DNA of 64,000 nt from Clostridiales bacterium (GCA_019419865.1 JAHZIG010000006.1:86642-150641), one strand, 5' to 3'; positions 40,884-49,822 are shown, counted from the first letter of the stretch. Numbers and translations are program-made. Notes: a model not told the origin generated them from the letters alone.

Positions 40884-40970
40884 GGAGAGGTGTCCGAGTG
40901 GTTTAAGGAGCTAGTCTTGAAAACTAGTGATGCGAAAGCACCCAGAGTTCGAATCTCTGCCTCTCCGCCA
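40884..40970 (+). tRNA. tRNA-Ser (anticodon UGA)
   Basis: The acceptor stem GGAGAGG / CCTCTCC has a G discriminator and encoded CCA. The anticodon loop CTTGAAA lies between CTAGT/ACTAG arms and gives TGA. The long variable arm is typical of serine tRNA and the T-loop is GTTCGAATC. 87 nt with CCA. Confidence 0.95.
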
Positions 40971-41006
40971 TTCGAAACCTACAAATTTAATACGATGAAA
41001 AAATTC

Positions 41007-41098
41007 GGAGAAGTACTCAAGTTGGCCGAAGAGGCGCCCCTGCTAAGGGTGTAGGTCGGGAAACCGGCGCGAGGGTTCAAATCCCTCCTTCTCCGCCA
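41007..41098 (+). tRNA. tRNA-Ser (anticodon GCU), prophage attachment target
   Basis: The acceptor stem is GGAGAAG / CTTCTCC with encoded CCA. The anticodon loop CTGCTAA gives GCT. A long variable arm (class II) is present, and the T-loop is GGTTCAAATCC. The last 22 nt overlap the C-terminal codons of the prophage recombinase on the other strand, so the 3' end of this tRNA is the integration site. The tRNA remains intact. Confidence 0.95.
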
Positions 41099-42618
41099 GT
41101 GTATCCGAAAAGTCCTGATATGTTAAACATATCGGGCTTTATTTTTAGCTCTATATCATACCCGTTTTCCGTTTGAGTAACGACAATACGATCTAAAAAT
41201 CTGTTAAGCACGATCTTTTGTTTCTGCTGCGATAGGTTTTTTATATTCGCCATCTGAGAAAATGCGTCGATGAGCTCTTGCTTGCTTTTTCTTTCGGCGT
41301 TTGGTACGCAATCCAGCTCTAATAATTTGACTTCTAAGCCGTCCTTTTCCGCTATCAGGGCGTTTATCCGCTTTGTGGTTTCGTTGGCGTTCAGGCCGTT
41401 TTCCATTGCGTTGTACAGGTTGTTTATCTTTCGGTTAAGGCTTCGGATATTCGCCTCAAGGTCTCGCTTCGTTTTCTGTACGTATTCGTCTCCGTTATTA
41501 TAACTGCTATAAATACGGTCGCAAATAAGCTCTATGTTCTTTTTGGAAAACAAAACGTCGTTAAGTTCGTCCAACACGGCCGTATCGAGGTAATCTCTAT
41601 TGATATTTGAAACCGTGCAATTATGCTTGCGTTTTTTGCCGACGCAAACGTAATAAGAGTACTCTTTATTTCTGTATCTATGCGTTTCTCCGCATAAAGA
41701 CGCGCCGCAGGATCCGCATTCAAGCAAACCGCCGAGCAGATAAAAAGTCTTGGCTTTGTAGGTTGATTTTTTTCTTTTATTTCTATCCAGAATCTCTTGA
41801 GCCATATCAAACATCTCCTTAGTTATGATCTGAGGAACCGCGCCCTCTATGCGGATAATATCGTCGCTGTTTTTGTACTTATGACGATTAAAGCGACCGT
41901 TCGCACCTATCGAAGAGCTTTTATTATATATAAATACGCCGGTGTATTTCTCATTGCGTAATATCTCGTATAGACTGTTTTTGGTAAATCGGTTATTGAT
42001 CTTTGTTCTATAACCTCTTGAATTTAACTCTCTTATAATATCGCCGTAACCGCAGCCGTCCGTGTACATAGAAAAGATTATTTTAACGGCTTCGGCTTCT
42101 TTTTTGTTGATTACATAACGCATATCTTCCCCAACGTCGTAGCCGAGAGGCGGAGTTCCGCCCGTGTGCTTGCCGTTATATGCGTTTTCCTTAAGCCCTT
42201 TCATTACTTCGCGGGCAAGGTTGGCGGAGTAGAACTGATTCATGCCGATAATGATCTGCTTCATAAGCAGGCCTTCGGGCGTTTTTTCGAGACGTTCGTT
42301 GACCGAGACAAGCTCGACTCCGTTTTTGTTAAGCTCGCGCTCATAAATGAGAGTGTCCGCGCTGTCGCGGCTGAACCTGTCCAGTTTATGAACTATCACC
42401 GCCTGAAAGCCGCCTTTGGCGCTGTCGGCGATCATCTGTAAAAACTGAGGCCGATCGGACGTGCGCCCGGATTTAGCCTTGTCGGCATAAACGCCCACGA
42501 TCTCATAATTGTACTTGTCGGCGTAATATTGGATCGCTCTAAGCTGCGCGTCTATGCTTTCGTCGCGCTGCATATCGGTCGAAAAACGCGCATACGCTAC
42601 GGCTTTAATTGTTTGCAT
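41077..42618 (-). CDS. Prophage large serine recombinase (integrase)
   Basis: The 513-aa protein has an N-terminal resolvase domain with YARFST (Ser13 nucleophile) and VHKLDRFSRD. A recombinase domain (about 155-260), a zinc ribbon (ECGSCGASLCGE then YYVCVGKKRKHNC) and a coiled coil (about 360-440) follow. The final residues and the TGA stop (41077-41079) lie inside the tRNA-Ser(GCU) gene, so the C-terminus would change after excision. Serine integrases that target tRNA genes are less common than tyrosine ones. Ribosome site GAGAGGAG. Confidence 0.95.
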   Translation of the reverse strand: MQTIKAVAYARFSTDMQRDESIDAQLRAIQYYADKYNYEIVGVYADKAKSGRTSDRPQFLQMIADSAKGGFQAVIVHKLDRFSRDSADTLIYERELNKNGVELVSVNERLEKTPEGLLMKQIIIGMNQFYSANLAREVMKGLKENAYNGKHTGGTPPLGYDVGEDMRYVINKKEAEAVKIIFSMYTDGCGYGDIIRELNSRGYRTKINNRFTKNSLYEILRNEKYTGVFIYNKSSSIGANGRFNRHKYKNSDDIIRIEGAVPQIITKEMFDMAQEILDRNKRKKSTYKAKTFYLLGGLLECGSCGASLCGETHRYRNKEYSYYVCVGKKRKHNCTVSNINRDYLDTAVLDELNDVLFSKKNIELICDRIYSSYNNGDEYVQKTKRDLEANIRSLNRKINNLYNAMENGLNANETTKRINALIAEKDGLEVKLLELDCVPNAERKSKQELIDAFSQMANIKNLSQQKQKIVLNRFLDRIVVTQTENGYDIELKIKPDMFNISGLFGYTGGEGGI

Positions 42619-42685
42619 ACGTTAACGCTCCTCTCTTAAATTTTTTATTGTATCTAAGGCCATAATAACTCGGTCTTTTACATAA

Positions 42686-43447
42686 TTATATTACATCACT
42701 TTGGAATGCGACAGCTTTGCCTAATATTTTTACGTGATTTAACTCTTCGCCGCTGTAAACAAGCGGTCTATAGCGAGGGTTTTCCGCTCTGAGTTCAAGG
42801 CTATTTTCAAATTTATATACGCGTTTTAAAGTAACCTCGTCTTCAATTATTACTGCGGCTATTTCGCCATTATCAACATCAGGTTGTTGCCGTATAAAAA
42901 CGATATCGCCGTCAAATATACGGGCGTTTATCATACTATCGCCTTTGGCTCTTAAAGCAAAGTCGGCATGGATATCCGTTGTAGCGTCAACATATAGCTC
43001 GTATTCGGGGTTAGCTACTATGGGTTCACCGCAGGCGACATTACCTAATAATGGAATTTTTTGAGTTCTAATAGGATTTATATTATCATATTCATCTATC
43101 AAGTCCTGAGTATGTGAATTCCGAGCATCGTCCAAAATTGCTTTATGTGCTTTATAAGCCGATTCAATATCACCATCAAAATGGTTTAGAACTTCTAACG
43201 GAATATCGGCGACTAATTCAGGATCATCATAATCTGTAGCATCGTCTGTCCAACCTAATAAATATTCGGGAGAACAGTGGAGCGCAGATGCAATTGCTTC
43301 AATTCTGCTTACAGGAATTTTTTCGGTTTCGCCAGTAGCGTAGCGCTGTAAAGCAGATTTTGGTATACCAGTTATTGCCGCTAACTCATTATAAGAATAT
43401 CCCTTATCACGAATGGCATTTAAAATACGATCCGAACATATGCTCAT
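42686..43447 (-). CDS. Phage repressor (XRE HTH plus S24 peptidase)
   Basis: The 253-aa CI/LexA-type repressor has an N-terminal HTH at about 8-65 ([20 protein letters not shown]). A C-terminal S24 autoprotease domain has the cleavage site ACGEP, the nucleophile in KGDSM and the general-base lysine in VTLKRVY. RecA-stimulated self-cleavage would induce the prophage on DNA damage. The start is ATG 43447 (GAGGTGG upstream). Divergent from cro, with palindromic operators in between. Confidence 0.93.
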   Translation of the reverse strand: MSICSDRILNAIRDKGYSYNELAAITGIPKSALQRYATGETEKIPVSRIEAIASALHCSPEYLLGWTDDATDYDDPELVADIPLEVLNHFDGDIESAYKAHKAILDDARNSHTQDLIDEYDNINPIRTQKIPLLGNVACGEPIVANPEYELYVDATTDIHADFALRAKGDSMINARIFDGDIVFIRQQPDVDNGEIAAVIIEDEVTLKRVYKFENSLELRAENPRYRPLVYSGEELNHVKILGKAVAFQSDVI

Positions 43448-43480
43448 TGCTACCACCTCAAAGTAATAATAACTTATTCA

Positions 43481-43494
43481 TCCCAAAAAAGCAA
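43481..43494. promoter_or_regulatory. Degenerate phage operator (half-site)
   Basis: TCCCAAAAAAGCAA keeps the left half of the TCCC-N6-GGGA palindrome. It lies 34 bp upstream of the repressor start. Confidence 0.5.
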
Positions 43495-43522
43495 TAGGAA
43501 ATTTTAATTTTTTTACCTTTTA

Positions 43523-43536
43523 TCCCAAAAAAGGGT
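43523..43536. promoter_or_regulatory. Phage operator O1
   Basis: TCCCAAAAAAGGGT directly abuts and overlaps the first base of the -35 hexamer of the cro promoter. Repressor binding here would block the early promoter. Confidence 0.75.
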
Positions 43537-43564
43537 TGACAAGAGATTTATTAAGTGTTACTAT
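43536..43564 (+). promoter_or_regulatory. Early (cro) promoter
   Basis: TTGACA (43536-43541), 17 bp, TACTAT (43559-43564), flanked on both sides by TCCC-N6-GGGA operators. Confidence 0.8.
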
Positions 43565-43571
43565 GAATATG

Positions 43572-43585
43572 TCCCAAAACAGGGA
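43572..43585. promoter_or_regulatory. Phage operator O2
   Basis: TCCCAAAACAGGGA is a near-perfect palindrome covering the expected start of early transcription, upstream of the cro ribosome site. Confidence 0.75.
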
Positions 43586-43606
43586 AGGAATGGGGGTGAC
43601 ATATAC

Positions 43607-43849
43607 ATGGATAAAAATAGATTGCTTGGCCATATGGCAAGTAATGGATACACACAAGAGGCCTTAGCAAGAGAATTAGGTGTATCAAAGAATACTATAA
43701 ACGCAAAAATCAATGGGAAATCGGCATTTGATACGCTTATGATAGACGCTATTTGTAAGGCTCTAAATATTACAGACAACACGGAAAAGGCAAAAATTTT
43801 TTTAAGCAATCCGTCCCAAAAAAGGGATAGAGGTGAAACTCTGGACTGA
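43607..43849 (+). CDS. Cro-like XRE regulator
   Basis: The 80-aa protein is essentially one helix-turn-helix domain (LLGHMASNGYTQEALARELGVSKNTINAKING). Ribosome site GGGGGTGA. As the first gene of the rightward early operon, opposite the S24 repressor, it fits a Cro or early regulator. One more TCCC-N6-GGGA site lies in its own 3' coding end. Confidence 0.9.
   Translation: MDKNRLLGHMASNGYTQEALARELGVSKNTINAKINGKSAFDTLMIDAICKALNITDNTEKAKIFLSNPSQKRDRGETLD
43814..43827. promoter_or_regulatory. Phage operator O3 inside the cro gene
   Basis: TCCCAAAAAAGGGA is a perfect palindromic-arm match located near the end of cro, about 240 bp from O2. The distance would allow repressor looping. Confidence 0.65.
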
Positions 43850-43896
43850 TACGAGAGCGCGTCAAAAAACAAACTAAATAAAAAGGAGGTTAATGT

Positions 43897-44718
43897 ATGC
43901 AAACTTTACAGACGTTTAAAAACACCGAATTCGGCGAGATAAGAACCATAACCATTGAAGGCGAGCCTTGGTTCGTGGGCAAAGATGTTGCAGAAGCATT
44001 GGGGTATGAACGCGCTGATAATGCTATTAGAAAACATGTTGACGCCGAGGATAAGCTGATGCACCAAATCGGTGCATTAGGTCAGAATAGACAAATGTAT
44101 ATTATCAATGAATCAGGCTTATACAGCTTAGTATTATCAAGCAAATTGCCGACAGCCAAGAAGTTCAAGCGTTGGGTAACGGCGGAAGTTATCCCGAGCA
44201 TTCGCAAGCATGGCGGGTATTTGACGCCGGAGATGATCGAGGAGGCTTTGCGCGATCCGGATACGATCATACAACTTGCGACTATATTGAAAGAAGAGCG
44301 GAAAAACAACCGCAGATTAGAGCAAGAAAATCTGAGACTTTCAGCGGATAACCAAGCGATGAAACCAAAGGCCAGTTACTACGATTTAGTTTTGAATTGT
44401 CCAGACTTGTTGTCGGTTACAGAAATTGCGAAGGATTTCGGAAAGACGGCAACTTGGCTCAATAAATTTCTTAGAGATCAGAGAGTGCAGTTTAAGCAGG
44501 GCGGAATTTGGCTTTTATACAGGGACTACGCTAAAAAGGGGTATACGAGTACAAAGACGCATACTGTAAACGGTAATGACGGAACTCAACATTCTAAGGT
44601 ACATACGTATTGGACGCAAAAAGGAAGACTGTTCATTTACGAGCTGTTAAAAAAGCACGGGATACTCCCTACCGTCGAACAAGACGCGGGAAATATGGAT
44701 GAAAGGCAGGGCGTGTAG
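43897..44718 (+). CDS. Phage antirepressor (BRO-N plus KilA-C/ANT domain)
   Basis: The 273-aa protein has an N-terminal BRO-N domain at about 1-105 (GEPWFVGKDVAEALGYER, INESGLYSLVLSSKLPTAKKFKRWV). A coiled-coil linker at about 125-160 follows, then an ANT/KilA-C domain (LLSVTEIAKDFGKTATWLNKFL). This is typical of antirepressors that counter or fine-tune the lysogeny repressor. Strong GGAGG ribosome site. It is adjacent to the next early gene, with no gap. Confidence 0.92.
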   Translation: MQTLQTFKNTEFGEIRTITIEGEPWFVGKDVAEALGYERADNAIRKHVDAEDKLMHQIGALGQNRQMYIINESGLYSLVLSSKLPTAKKFKRWVTAEVIPSIRKHGGYLTPEMIEEALRDPDTIIQLATILKEERKNNRRLEQENLRLSADNQAMKPKASYYDLVLNCPDLLSVTEIAKDFGKTATWLNKFLRDQRVQFKQGGIWLLYRDYAKKGYTSTKTHTVNGNDGTQHSKVHTYWTQKGRLFIYELLKKHGILPTVEQDAGNMDERQGV

Positions 44719-45030
44719 ATGGGTAAAACCGTAAAGAGAAAGGCAAGCGCAAAAGAGGTAAAAAAATATTTTTGCGCTAACGACATAGACGCAGAATTGA
44801 AAAAGGTAGCTAAGTTCGCGGACGAAGAGCTGGATATGGAATCGACGCAGGAGCTATTAAATTTCTGTATAACGCAGAATGAAAAGGAAGAGGCCATACC
44901 TTACGTAAAATATTTAGCTCTCGTAAGAACCGCATATTTAGCGGGGTATTTGCAAGGCGCGCATACGATCCTTATCGCAAATAACGCGGCGTACAATAAG
45001 ATGTTTAAAACTAAAGAAGCGCCGGTATAA
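44719..45030 (+). CDS. Hypothetical early phage protein, 103 aa
   Basis: A helical soluble protein beginning MGKTVKRKASAKEVKKYF. It starts immediately after the antirepressor stop, probably by translational coupling. It has an acidic central part and a Tyr/Ala-rich hydrophobic segment around 75-90. No family is recognised. Confidence 0.75.
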   Translation: MGKTVKRKASAKEVKKYFCANDIDAELKKVAKFADEELDMESTQELLNFCITQNEKEEAIPYVKYLALVRTAYLAGYLQGAHTILIANNAAYNKMFKTKEAPV

Positions 45031-45059
45031 GGATCAAAGACGAAAGGAGGTAAAGTTGT

Positions 45060-45242
45060 ATGATAACTGCGATTAAAACGACATGCGACGGCCATAGTAT
45101 AAAGGAACCGACGCTAAAAGAGATCAACGTTGATTTTTTAGCCAGGCTGTTCGCGCCGTTAATTATTGAGGGGTACGAATACGATTACGGCGAAGCGGCG
45201 GCCGAGAGATCGGAGGGACAAGACGATGAAAGCGTTTTATAA
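45060..45242 (+). CDS. Small hypothetical phage protein, 60 aa
   Basis: Start behind AAAGGAGGT. The product includes EINVDFLARLFAPLIIEGY and an acidic C-terminus. It overlaps the next small gene by 17 nt. No domain is recognised; the frame and ribosome site support it being real. Confidence 0.65.
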   Translation: MITAIKTTCDGHSIKEPTLKEINVDFLARLFAPLIIEGYEYDYGEAAAERSEGQDDESVL

Positions 45243-45399
45243 GAATTTTGTTTTATTTTGCATAGGCGCGTTGGGCTTGTGGATATGCAGGGCGAGCGGA
45301 GCGGAGAAAGTTCTATATATAGCGCCTGCCGTAACTGCTATGTGGGGTATGTTTGAGATAGCCGCCGCGAGTAAAAAGATGGAAAACGAAAGGGGTTGA
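45226..45399 (+). CDS. Small phage membrane protein, 57 aa
   Basis: ATG 45226 behind GGAGGGACAAG. The product is MKAFYKNFVLFCIGALGLWI onward, with two hydrophobic segments (about 7-22 and 30-47) and a charged tail KKMENERG. A two-pass small membrane protein in an early region; possibly superinfection-exclusion-like, but that is speculative. Confidence 0.65.
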   Translation: MKAFYKNFVLFCIGALGLWICRASGAEKVLYIAPAVTAMWGMFEIAAASKKMENERG

Positions 45400-45405
45400 T
45401 CACGC

Positions 45406-45639
45406 ATGGACGAACAAAAATTCTGTACCGATTTAGGGCTTATAAGAGCGCGAACAGCATATTTTAGCGACACGCTCAATGTTTTAGCCAAAGCCGATTT
45501 CAATAATCAGCTTGACGGCGAGGTGAATGCGCTTTTTGAAGTTTTGGCCGAGTACGCTAAAAATATTCACCGCGATTTAGATAGCGCCGAAGATGAATAC
45601 AGAAAAATATTGGGGGCGAAAGGCGGCGGCAAGAGTTGA
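45406..45639 (+). CDS. Small hypothetical phage protein, 77 aa
   Basis: Start behind AAAGGGGTTGATC. A helical protein (FCTDLGLIRARTAYFSDTLN; LDGEVNALFEVLAEYAKNIH) ending in a Gly/Lys-rich tail. No recognised family. Confidence 0.65.
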   Translation: MDEQKFCTDLGLIRARTAYFSDTLNVLAKADFNNQLDGEVNALFEVLAEYAKNIHRDLDSAEDEYRKILGAKGGGKS

Positions 45640-45803
45640 AGGACAGCTACAAATACAGGACGATAAAAATTCCGCCAGCGGCTAAGCGCACGGCGGAAAA
45701 AAGTAAAAATTGATAAACCATAGTCAATATAACTTAAAACCAGCTAATTGTCAAGGATTTAGGTAAAAACGCAAGATAATTACTATAGTAGGAGGAAATA
45801 AAG
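45640..45803 (+). other. Short spacer with a possible 25-codon ORF
   Basis: A TTG-initiated frame (45636-45713, product LKDSYKYRTIKIPPAAKRTA onward) is possible but weak. The rest, up to the AGGAGG site of the next gene, is non-coding. Confidence 0.3.
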
Positions 45804-46142
45804 ATGGAAGCAAAATTTAACATATCGCCCGACAAAGAGTTTTGGGGCGAGCTAAAAAACGTAATAGTTCAAGCCCTTAGGGAAGCCCCGAGCGACGACG
45901 CGCCGATTATGGCGACTACGCCGGAGTCGGGCGAGTACGCGGCGGTCGCGGAGTCTAAAAAGGTTTCGCAATACTCTTTGGAAGATGTAAGATCGGCTAT
46001 AGCGAACGTCGCTAAGTCTGATGGAACCGAAAAGGCTAAGGCTATACTTAGTTCATTCGGAGCAAGCAGGGTAACGGAGCTTGCGACGGATCAATACGAG
46101 GCCGTGATGAAGGCGGCGGGGGCGATCGATTATGCCGGATAA
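45804..46142 (+). CDS. Hypothetical phage protein, 112 aa
   Basis: The N-terminal part is acidic and Pro/Ala-rich. The C-terminal block SLEDVRSAIANVAKSDGTEK, then AKAILSSFGASRVTELATDQYEAVMKA, is a helical motif shared by various phage proteins of unknown function. It overlaps the next gene by 11 nt. Strong AGGAGG ribosome site. Confidence 0.7.
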   Translation: MEAKFNISPDKEFWGELKNVIVQALREAPSDDAPIMATTPESGEYAAVAESKKVSQYSLEDVRSAIANVAKSDGTEKAKAILSSFGASRVTELATDQYEAVMKAAGAIDYAG

Positions 46143-47274
46143 ACACGCAAAACTATCCGCGTCAGGCGCTAAGAAATGGCTTAACTGTCCTATATCTACG
46201 ACGCTGGAAAGCGAGTTTCCAGACACACCGTCGGAATATGCGGCGGAAGGGACGACGGCTCATTCTCTCGGCGAAATGAAGCTGAAGCTGGCGCTCGGCA
46301 GAATATCAAGGGTTCAATATCACCAACTAATCGAAGGACTTAAAACTGATAAAGAGATGGAAGAGTACGCCGACGATTACAGAGATTTTGTAATGGAGAG
46401 ATATAACGCCGCAAAATCCGAGACTACGGACGCTATAATACTGCTGGAGCAGAGGTTGGATTTCTCAGAGTGGGCGCCCGAAGGCTTCGGTACTGGAGAC
46501 GCGGTGATAGTATCGGATAAAAGGCTTGAAGTTATAGACCTAAAATACGGTAAAGGCGTTCCGATCTCGGCGAAAGACAACCCGCAGCTTAGGCTGTATG
46601 GACTGGGCGCAGCCGCTAAATTCGGCTTTTTGTTTGGCATAAACGATATACATATGACGATTTATCAACCGAGACTCGACAACATCAGTACTGAGATATT
46701 AACGCAGGACGAACTGTTCGCTTGGGGCGAATCCATTAAAGAGAAAGCTAAGGCGGCGTTTATGGGCGAAGGAACCGCCGTTGCGGGCAAACATTGCGAC
46801 GATGGTTTTTGTAAGGCGAGACCCGTATGCAGAGCGTATTATGAGAGAAACCTCAGAGCCGCTAAGTTTGATTTTAAGCGGCCTAATACGATGACTAAAG
46901 AAGAAATAGCGGAAGCCATAGACCTATCCGAGCAGCTTGTGAAATGGTCTAAGACCGTCAAAGATTACGCGCTTACAAAGGCGCTTGAGGGCGAAAAATT
47001 TCCGGGCTTTAAAGTGGTTGAAGGACGAAGCGCGCGCTGTTATTCCGATGAGAAAGCGGTTGAAAAGGCCTTAAAGAACGGCGGATATGAGGATATATAC
47101 GACGTCAAGCTACGGGGGATAACAGATATGGAAAGGTATTTGGGTAAAAAAGAGTTCAATAATATTTTAGGCGACTATGTGATAAAGCCTAAAGGAAAAC
47201 CGACGCTTGCACGCAGCGAGGACAAACGCCCGGCGCTGGATTCAGCGGAGGACGATTTTAAGAATATTAAATAA
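46132..47274 (+). CDS. DUF2800 phage nuclease-like protein (PD-(D/E)XK)
   Basis: The 380-aa protein begins LSASGAKKWLNCPISTTLE and continues EYAAEGTTAHSLGE, the signature of DUF2800/Cas4-RecB-like phage proteins. The central GTGDAVIVSDKRLEVIDLKYGKG carries the D...DxK motif of the PD-(D/E)XK fold. Cys residues around CDDGFCKARPVCRAYY may bind an Fe-S cluster or zinc, as in Cas4. It lies at the head of the replication module before DUF2815 and polymerase, as in many Firmicutes phages. Confidence 0.9.
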   Translation: MPDKHAKLSASGAKKWLNCPISTTLESEFPDTPSEYAAEGTTAHSLGEMKLKLALGRISRVQYHQLIEGLKTDKEMEEYADDYRDFVMERYNAAKSETTDAIILLEQRLDFSEWAPEGFGTGDAVIVSDKRLEVIDLKYGKGVPISAKDNPQLRLYGLGAAAKFGFLFGINDIHMTIYQPRLDNISTEILTQDELFAWGESIKEKAKAAFMGEGTAVAGKHCDDGFCKARPVCRAYYERNLRAAKFDFKRPNTMTKEEIAEAIDLSEQLVKWSKTVKDYALTKALEGEKFPGFKVVEGRSARCYSDEKAVEKALKNGGYEDIYDVKLRGITDMERYLGKKEFNNILGDYVIKPKGKPTLARSEDKRPALDSAEDDFKNIK

Positions 47275-47291
47275 AGAAAGGGATTTTAAAA

Positions 47292-47864
47292 ATGAATAAT
47301 AATACATATAGCACAAAAGTTGTAACGGGAAAAGTGAGGTTTTCATATGTTCATGTATGGGAGCCCGCGAGCGTTAACGGCGGAGACGAGAAATACTCAG
47401 TGTCGATAATCATTGATAAGAACGACAAAGATACCATTGCGGATATAAACAGAGCCGTTGAAAATGCGAAGCGCGCCGGTATAGCTAAGTTTGGAGGCAA
47501 GATACCGCAAAACTTAAAGACGCCGCTTAGAGACGGAGATATTGATCGAGAGGACGATGAAAACTATGAAGGCTGCTATTTCTTAAACGCGAATTGCAAG
47601 ACTAAGCCCGGCGTTGTGGATAAGAATTGCAAACCGATTATCGACTCTACAGAATTCTACAGCGGGTGTTATGGACATGCGTCGCTGACGTTTTACGCTT
47701 TTAACGTAAACGGCAACAGGGGGATAGCTTGCGGGCTTAATCATGTTATGAAAACAGAGGACGGCGAACCGCTGGGCGGTAGGTCAAAGGCGGAAGACGA
47801 CTTTAGGGATTTGAAAGATTCGTATTCGGAAAGCGCGGCCTTAGACGAGGATTTCTTATCATGA
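47292..47864 (+). CDS. DUF2815 family protein, probable ssDNA-binding protein
   Basis: The 190-aa protein contains KVRFSYVHVWEP and YSVSIIIDKND, then GCYFLNANCKTKPGVVD, typical of DUF2815. Members are encoded between DUF2800 and the phage polymerase and are regarded as single-strand DNA-binding proteins with an OB-like fold. The C-terminus is acidic (LDEDFLS), like SSB tails. It overlaps the polymerase gene by ATGA. Confidence 0.88.
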   Translation: MNNNTYSTKVVTGKVRFSYVHVWEPASVNGGDEKYSVSIIIDKNDKDTIADINRAVENAKRAGIAKFGGKIPQNLKTPLRDGDIDREDDENYEGCYFLNANCKTKPGVVDKNCKPIIDSTEFYSGCYGHASLTFYAFNVNGNRGIACGLNHVMKTEDGEPLGGRSKAEDDFRDLKDSYSESAALDEDFLS

Positions 47865-49816
47865 AATTGTCGATAGATATAGAAACCTACAGCAGCGTCG
47901 ACTTAGTTAAGTCGGGAGTATACGCCTATACGGCGGCTCCCGATTTTGAAATTTTACTGTTTGCGTACGAGTTTGAAAACGCGCAGCCAAGAATAGTAGA
48001 TATAGCTAACGGAGAAAAACTCCCAGGTGAAATAATGGCGGCGCTTACGGACGAAAATATCACAAAGACGGCGTACAACGCCAATTTTGAGAGAACATGT
48101 ATAGCGAGATTCTTTAAGATAGAGTGCGATCCTAAGCAATGGGAGTGCAGCGCGGTACACGCGGCGGAATTGGGCTTGCCGTCTACGCTTGCGGGCGCGG
48201 CTAAAGCTTTGGGTCTCAGCGAGCAAAAAGACAGCAGAGGAAAATCGCTGATTGCTTACTTTTGCAAGCCGTGCAAACCGTCGAAAGCGAACGAGTGGCG
48301 GACGCGGAATTTACCTCAACATGCAAGGGATAAATGGAAAGAGTTTAAGGAATATTGCCTTCAAGACGTTGTGGTAGAGGCGTCTATACGTAGCAAGCTT
48401 GACAGGATACAAAGATTACCAAAATCCGAAAAGCGGCTTTGGGAAGCAGATCAGAGAATAAACGATAGGGGCGTGGGCGTCGATATGGAGCTTGTAGATA
48501 AAGCGATAGAGCTTGACAATGCAAATAAAGAAAGGCTTACGCGCAAAGCGGCGGAGATCACCGGACTTGAAAACCCAAACTCAGTAGCTCAGCTTAAAAA
48601 GTGGATAGAGAGAAAAACAGGCGTATATTATGATTCGCTTAATAAAGAAGCCGTGACGCGGATAATAGAGGAGATCCAAGACAACGACGTAATAGAGGCT
48701 CTGAAAATTAGGGCCAAGCTCGGTAAAACTTCGGTGGGTAAATATAAGGCGATTAAGCGCAGCGTCGATTCCGACGGACGCATAAGGGGCCTGTTACAAT
48801 TCTACGGAGCGAGCCGGACGGGACGCTGGGCGGGTCGTATAGTGCAGGTCCAGAATTTACCACAAAATCACATAGCGGATTTAGGAGCTCTTCGCGAAAC
48901 AGTTAAAGCGGGAGATTTTAAGTTGATCGATATGTTATATGACAACGTTTCAGACGTATTATCTCAGTTGATCCGTACGGCTCTGATACCTTCAAAAGGA
49001 CGTAGGTTTATCGTATCGGACTTTTCGGCGATAGAAGCAAGAGTTATCGCGTGGCTTGCGGGCGAAAAATGGCGCGTCGAGGTTTTCAAAACGCATGGAA
49101 AGATATACGAAGCGTCGGCGGCGCAAATGTTTAAGGTTCCGGTCGAGGATATAAAGAAAGGCTCTCCGCTTAGGCAGAAAGGAAAGATAGCGGAGCTGGC
49201 GTTAGGGTATGGGGGCGGCGTCGGCGCGCTGATAAGTATGGGAGCTCTAAAGATGGGGCTTGAAGAAGACGAGCTTAAACCTCTCGTCGATACATGGAGA
49301 CAAAGTAATCCCGCTATAACAAGGCTTTGGCGCGAGATTGAAAAGGCCGCGATAAACGCGACTTTAGATACGCCGTCGAGAATATATAAATCTACTTTGC
49401 CGAAAGGACTTAGCTTTGAAAAAGAGGCCGGTATTCTGTTTGTGGGGCTCCCGTCGGGAAGACGGCTCGCATATGTTAATCCGGAGATCAGAGATAACAA
49501 ATTTGGGCGCCCCGCGCTGACGTACATGGGAGTATCAGAAGGAAGCTGGACAAGACTTGAAACTTTTGGCGGCAAACTGACGGAGAATATAGTCCAGGCT
49601 ATAGCCCGCGACTGTTTGGCCGAGAGCATAATAAGACTTGAAAAAGCGGGGTACGAGCTAAACTTTCACGTACACGACGAAGTTATCCTTGACGCGCCGA
49701 TAGGCGAGGGATCCGCTCAGGAAGTCGCCGAAATAATGGGGCGACCTATAGCATGGGCGCAAGGATTGCCGCTTAAAGCGGACGCTTATGAATGTGAATT
49801 TTACAAAAAGGAGTGA
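47861..49816 (+). CDS. Phage family A DNA polymerase
   Basis: The 651-aa protein has an N-terminal 3'-5' exonuclease (DIETYSS with Asp6/Glu8-type metal ligands; NANFERTC; LQDVVVEASI). The polymerase domain has motif A VSDFSAIEARVIAWLAG, motif B RQKGKIAELALGYGGGVGAL and motif C HVHDEVILD. All catalytic residues are present, so a proofreading replicative polymerase is expected. It is translationally coupled to the DUF2815 gene. Confidence 0.96.
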   Translation: MKLSIDIETYSSVDLVKSGVYAYTAAPDFEILLFAYEFENAQPRIVDIANGEKLPGEIMAALTDENITKTAYNANFERTCIARFFKIECDPKQWECSAVHAAELGLPSTLAGAAKALGLSEQKDSRGKSLIAYFCKPCKPSKANEWRTRNLPQHARDKWKEFKEYCLQDVVVEASIRSKLDRIQRLPKSEKRLWEADQRINDRGVGVDMELVDKAIELDNANKERLTRKAAEITGLENPNSVAQLKKWIERKTGVYYDSLNKEAVTRIIEEIQDNDVIEALKIRAKLGKTSVGKYKAIKRSVDSDGRIRGLLQFYGASRTGRWAGRIVQVQNLPQNHIADLGALRETVKAGDFKLIDMLYDNVSDVLSQLIRTALIPSKGRRFIVSDFSAIEARVIAWLAGEKWRVEVFKTHGKIYEASAAQMFKVPVEDIKKGSPLRQKGKIAELALGYGGGVGALISMGALKMGLEEDELKPLVDTWRQSNPAITRLWREIEKAAINATLDTPSRIYKSTLPKGLSFEKEAGILFVGLPSGRRLAYVNPEIRDNKFGRPALTYMGVSEGSWTRLETFGGKLTENIVQAIARDCLAESIIRLEKAGYELNFHVHDEVILDAPIGEGSAQEVAEIMGRPIAWAQGLPLKADAYECEFYKKE

Positions 49817-49822
49817 TGAGCT

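Noticed and set aside
40884..41098. The two adjacent tRNA-Ser genes as a duplication made by phage integration
   Set aside because: Anticodons, stems and variable arms differ (UGA and GCU), so they are separate genuine tRNA genes, not an att duplication.
46132..47274. DUF2800 protein as a CRISPR-associated Cas4
   Set aside because: Sequence and position in a phage replication module fit DUF2800, and there is no CRISPR locus.
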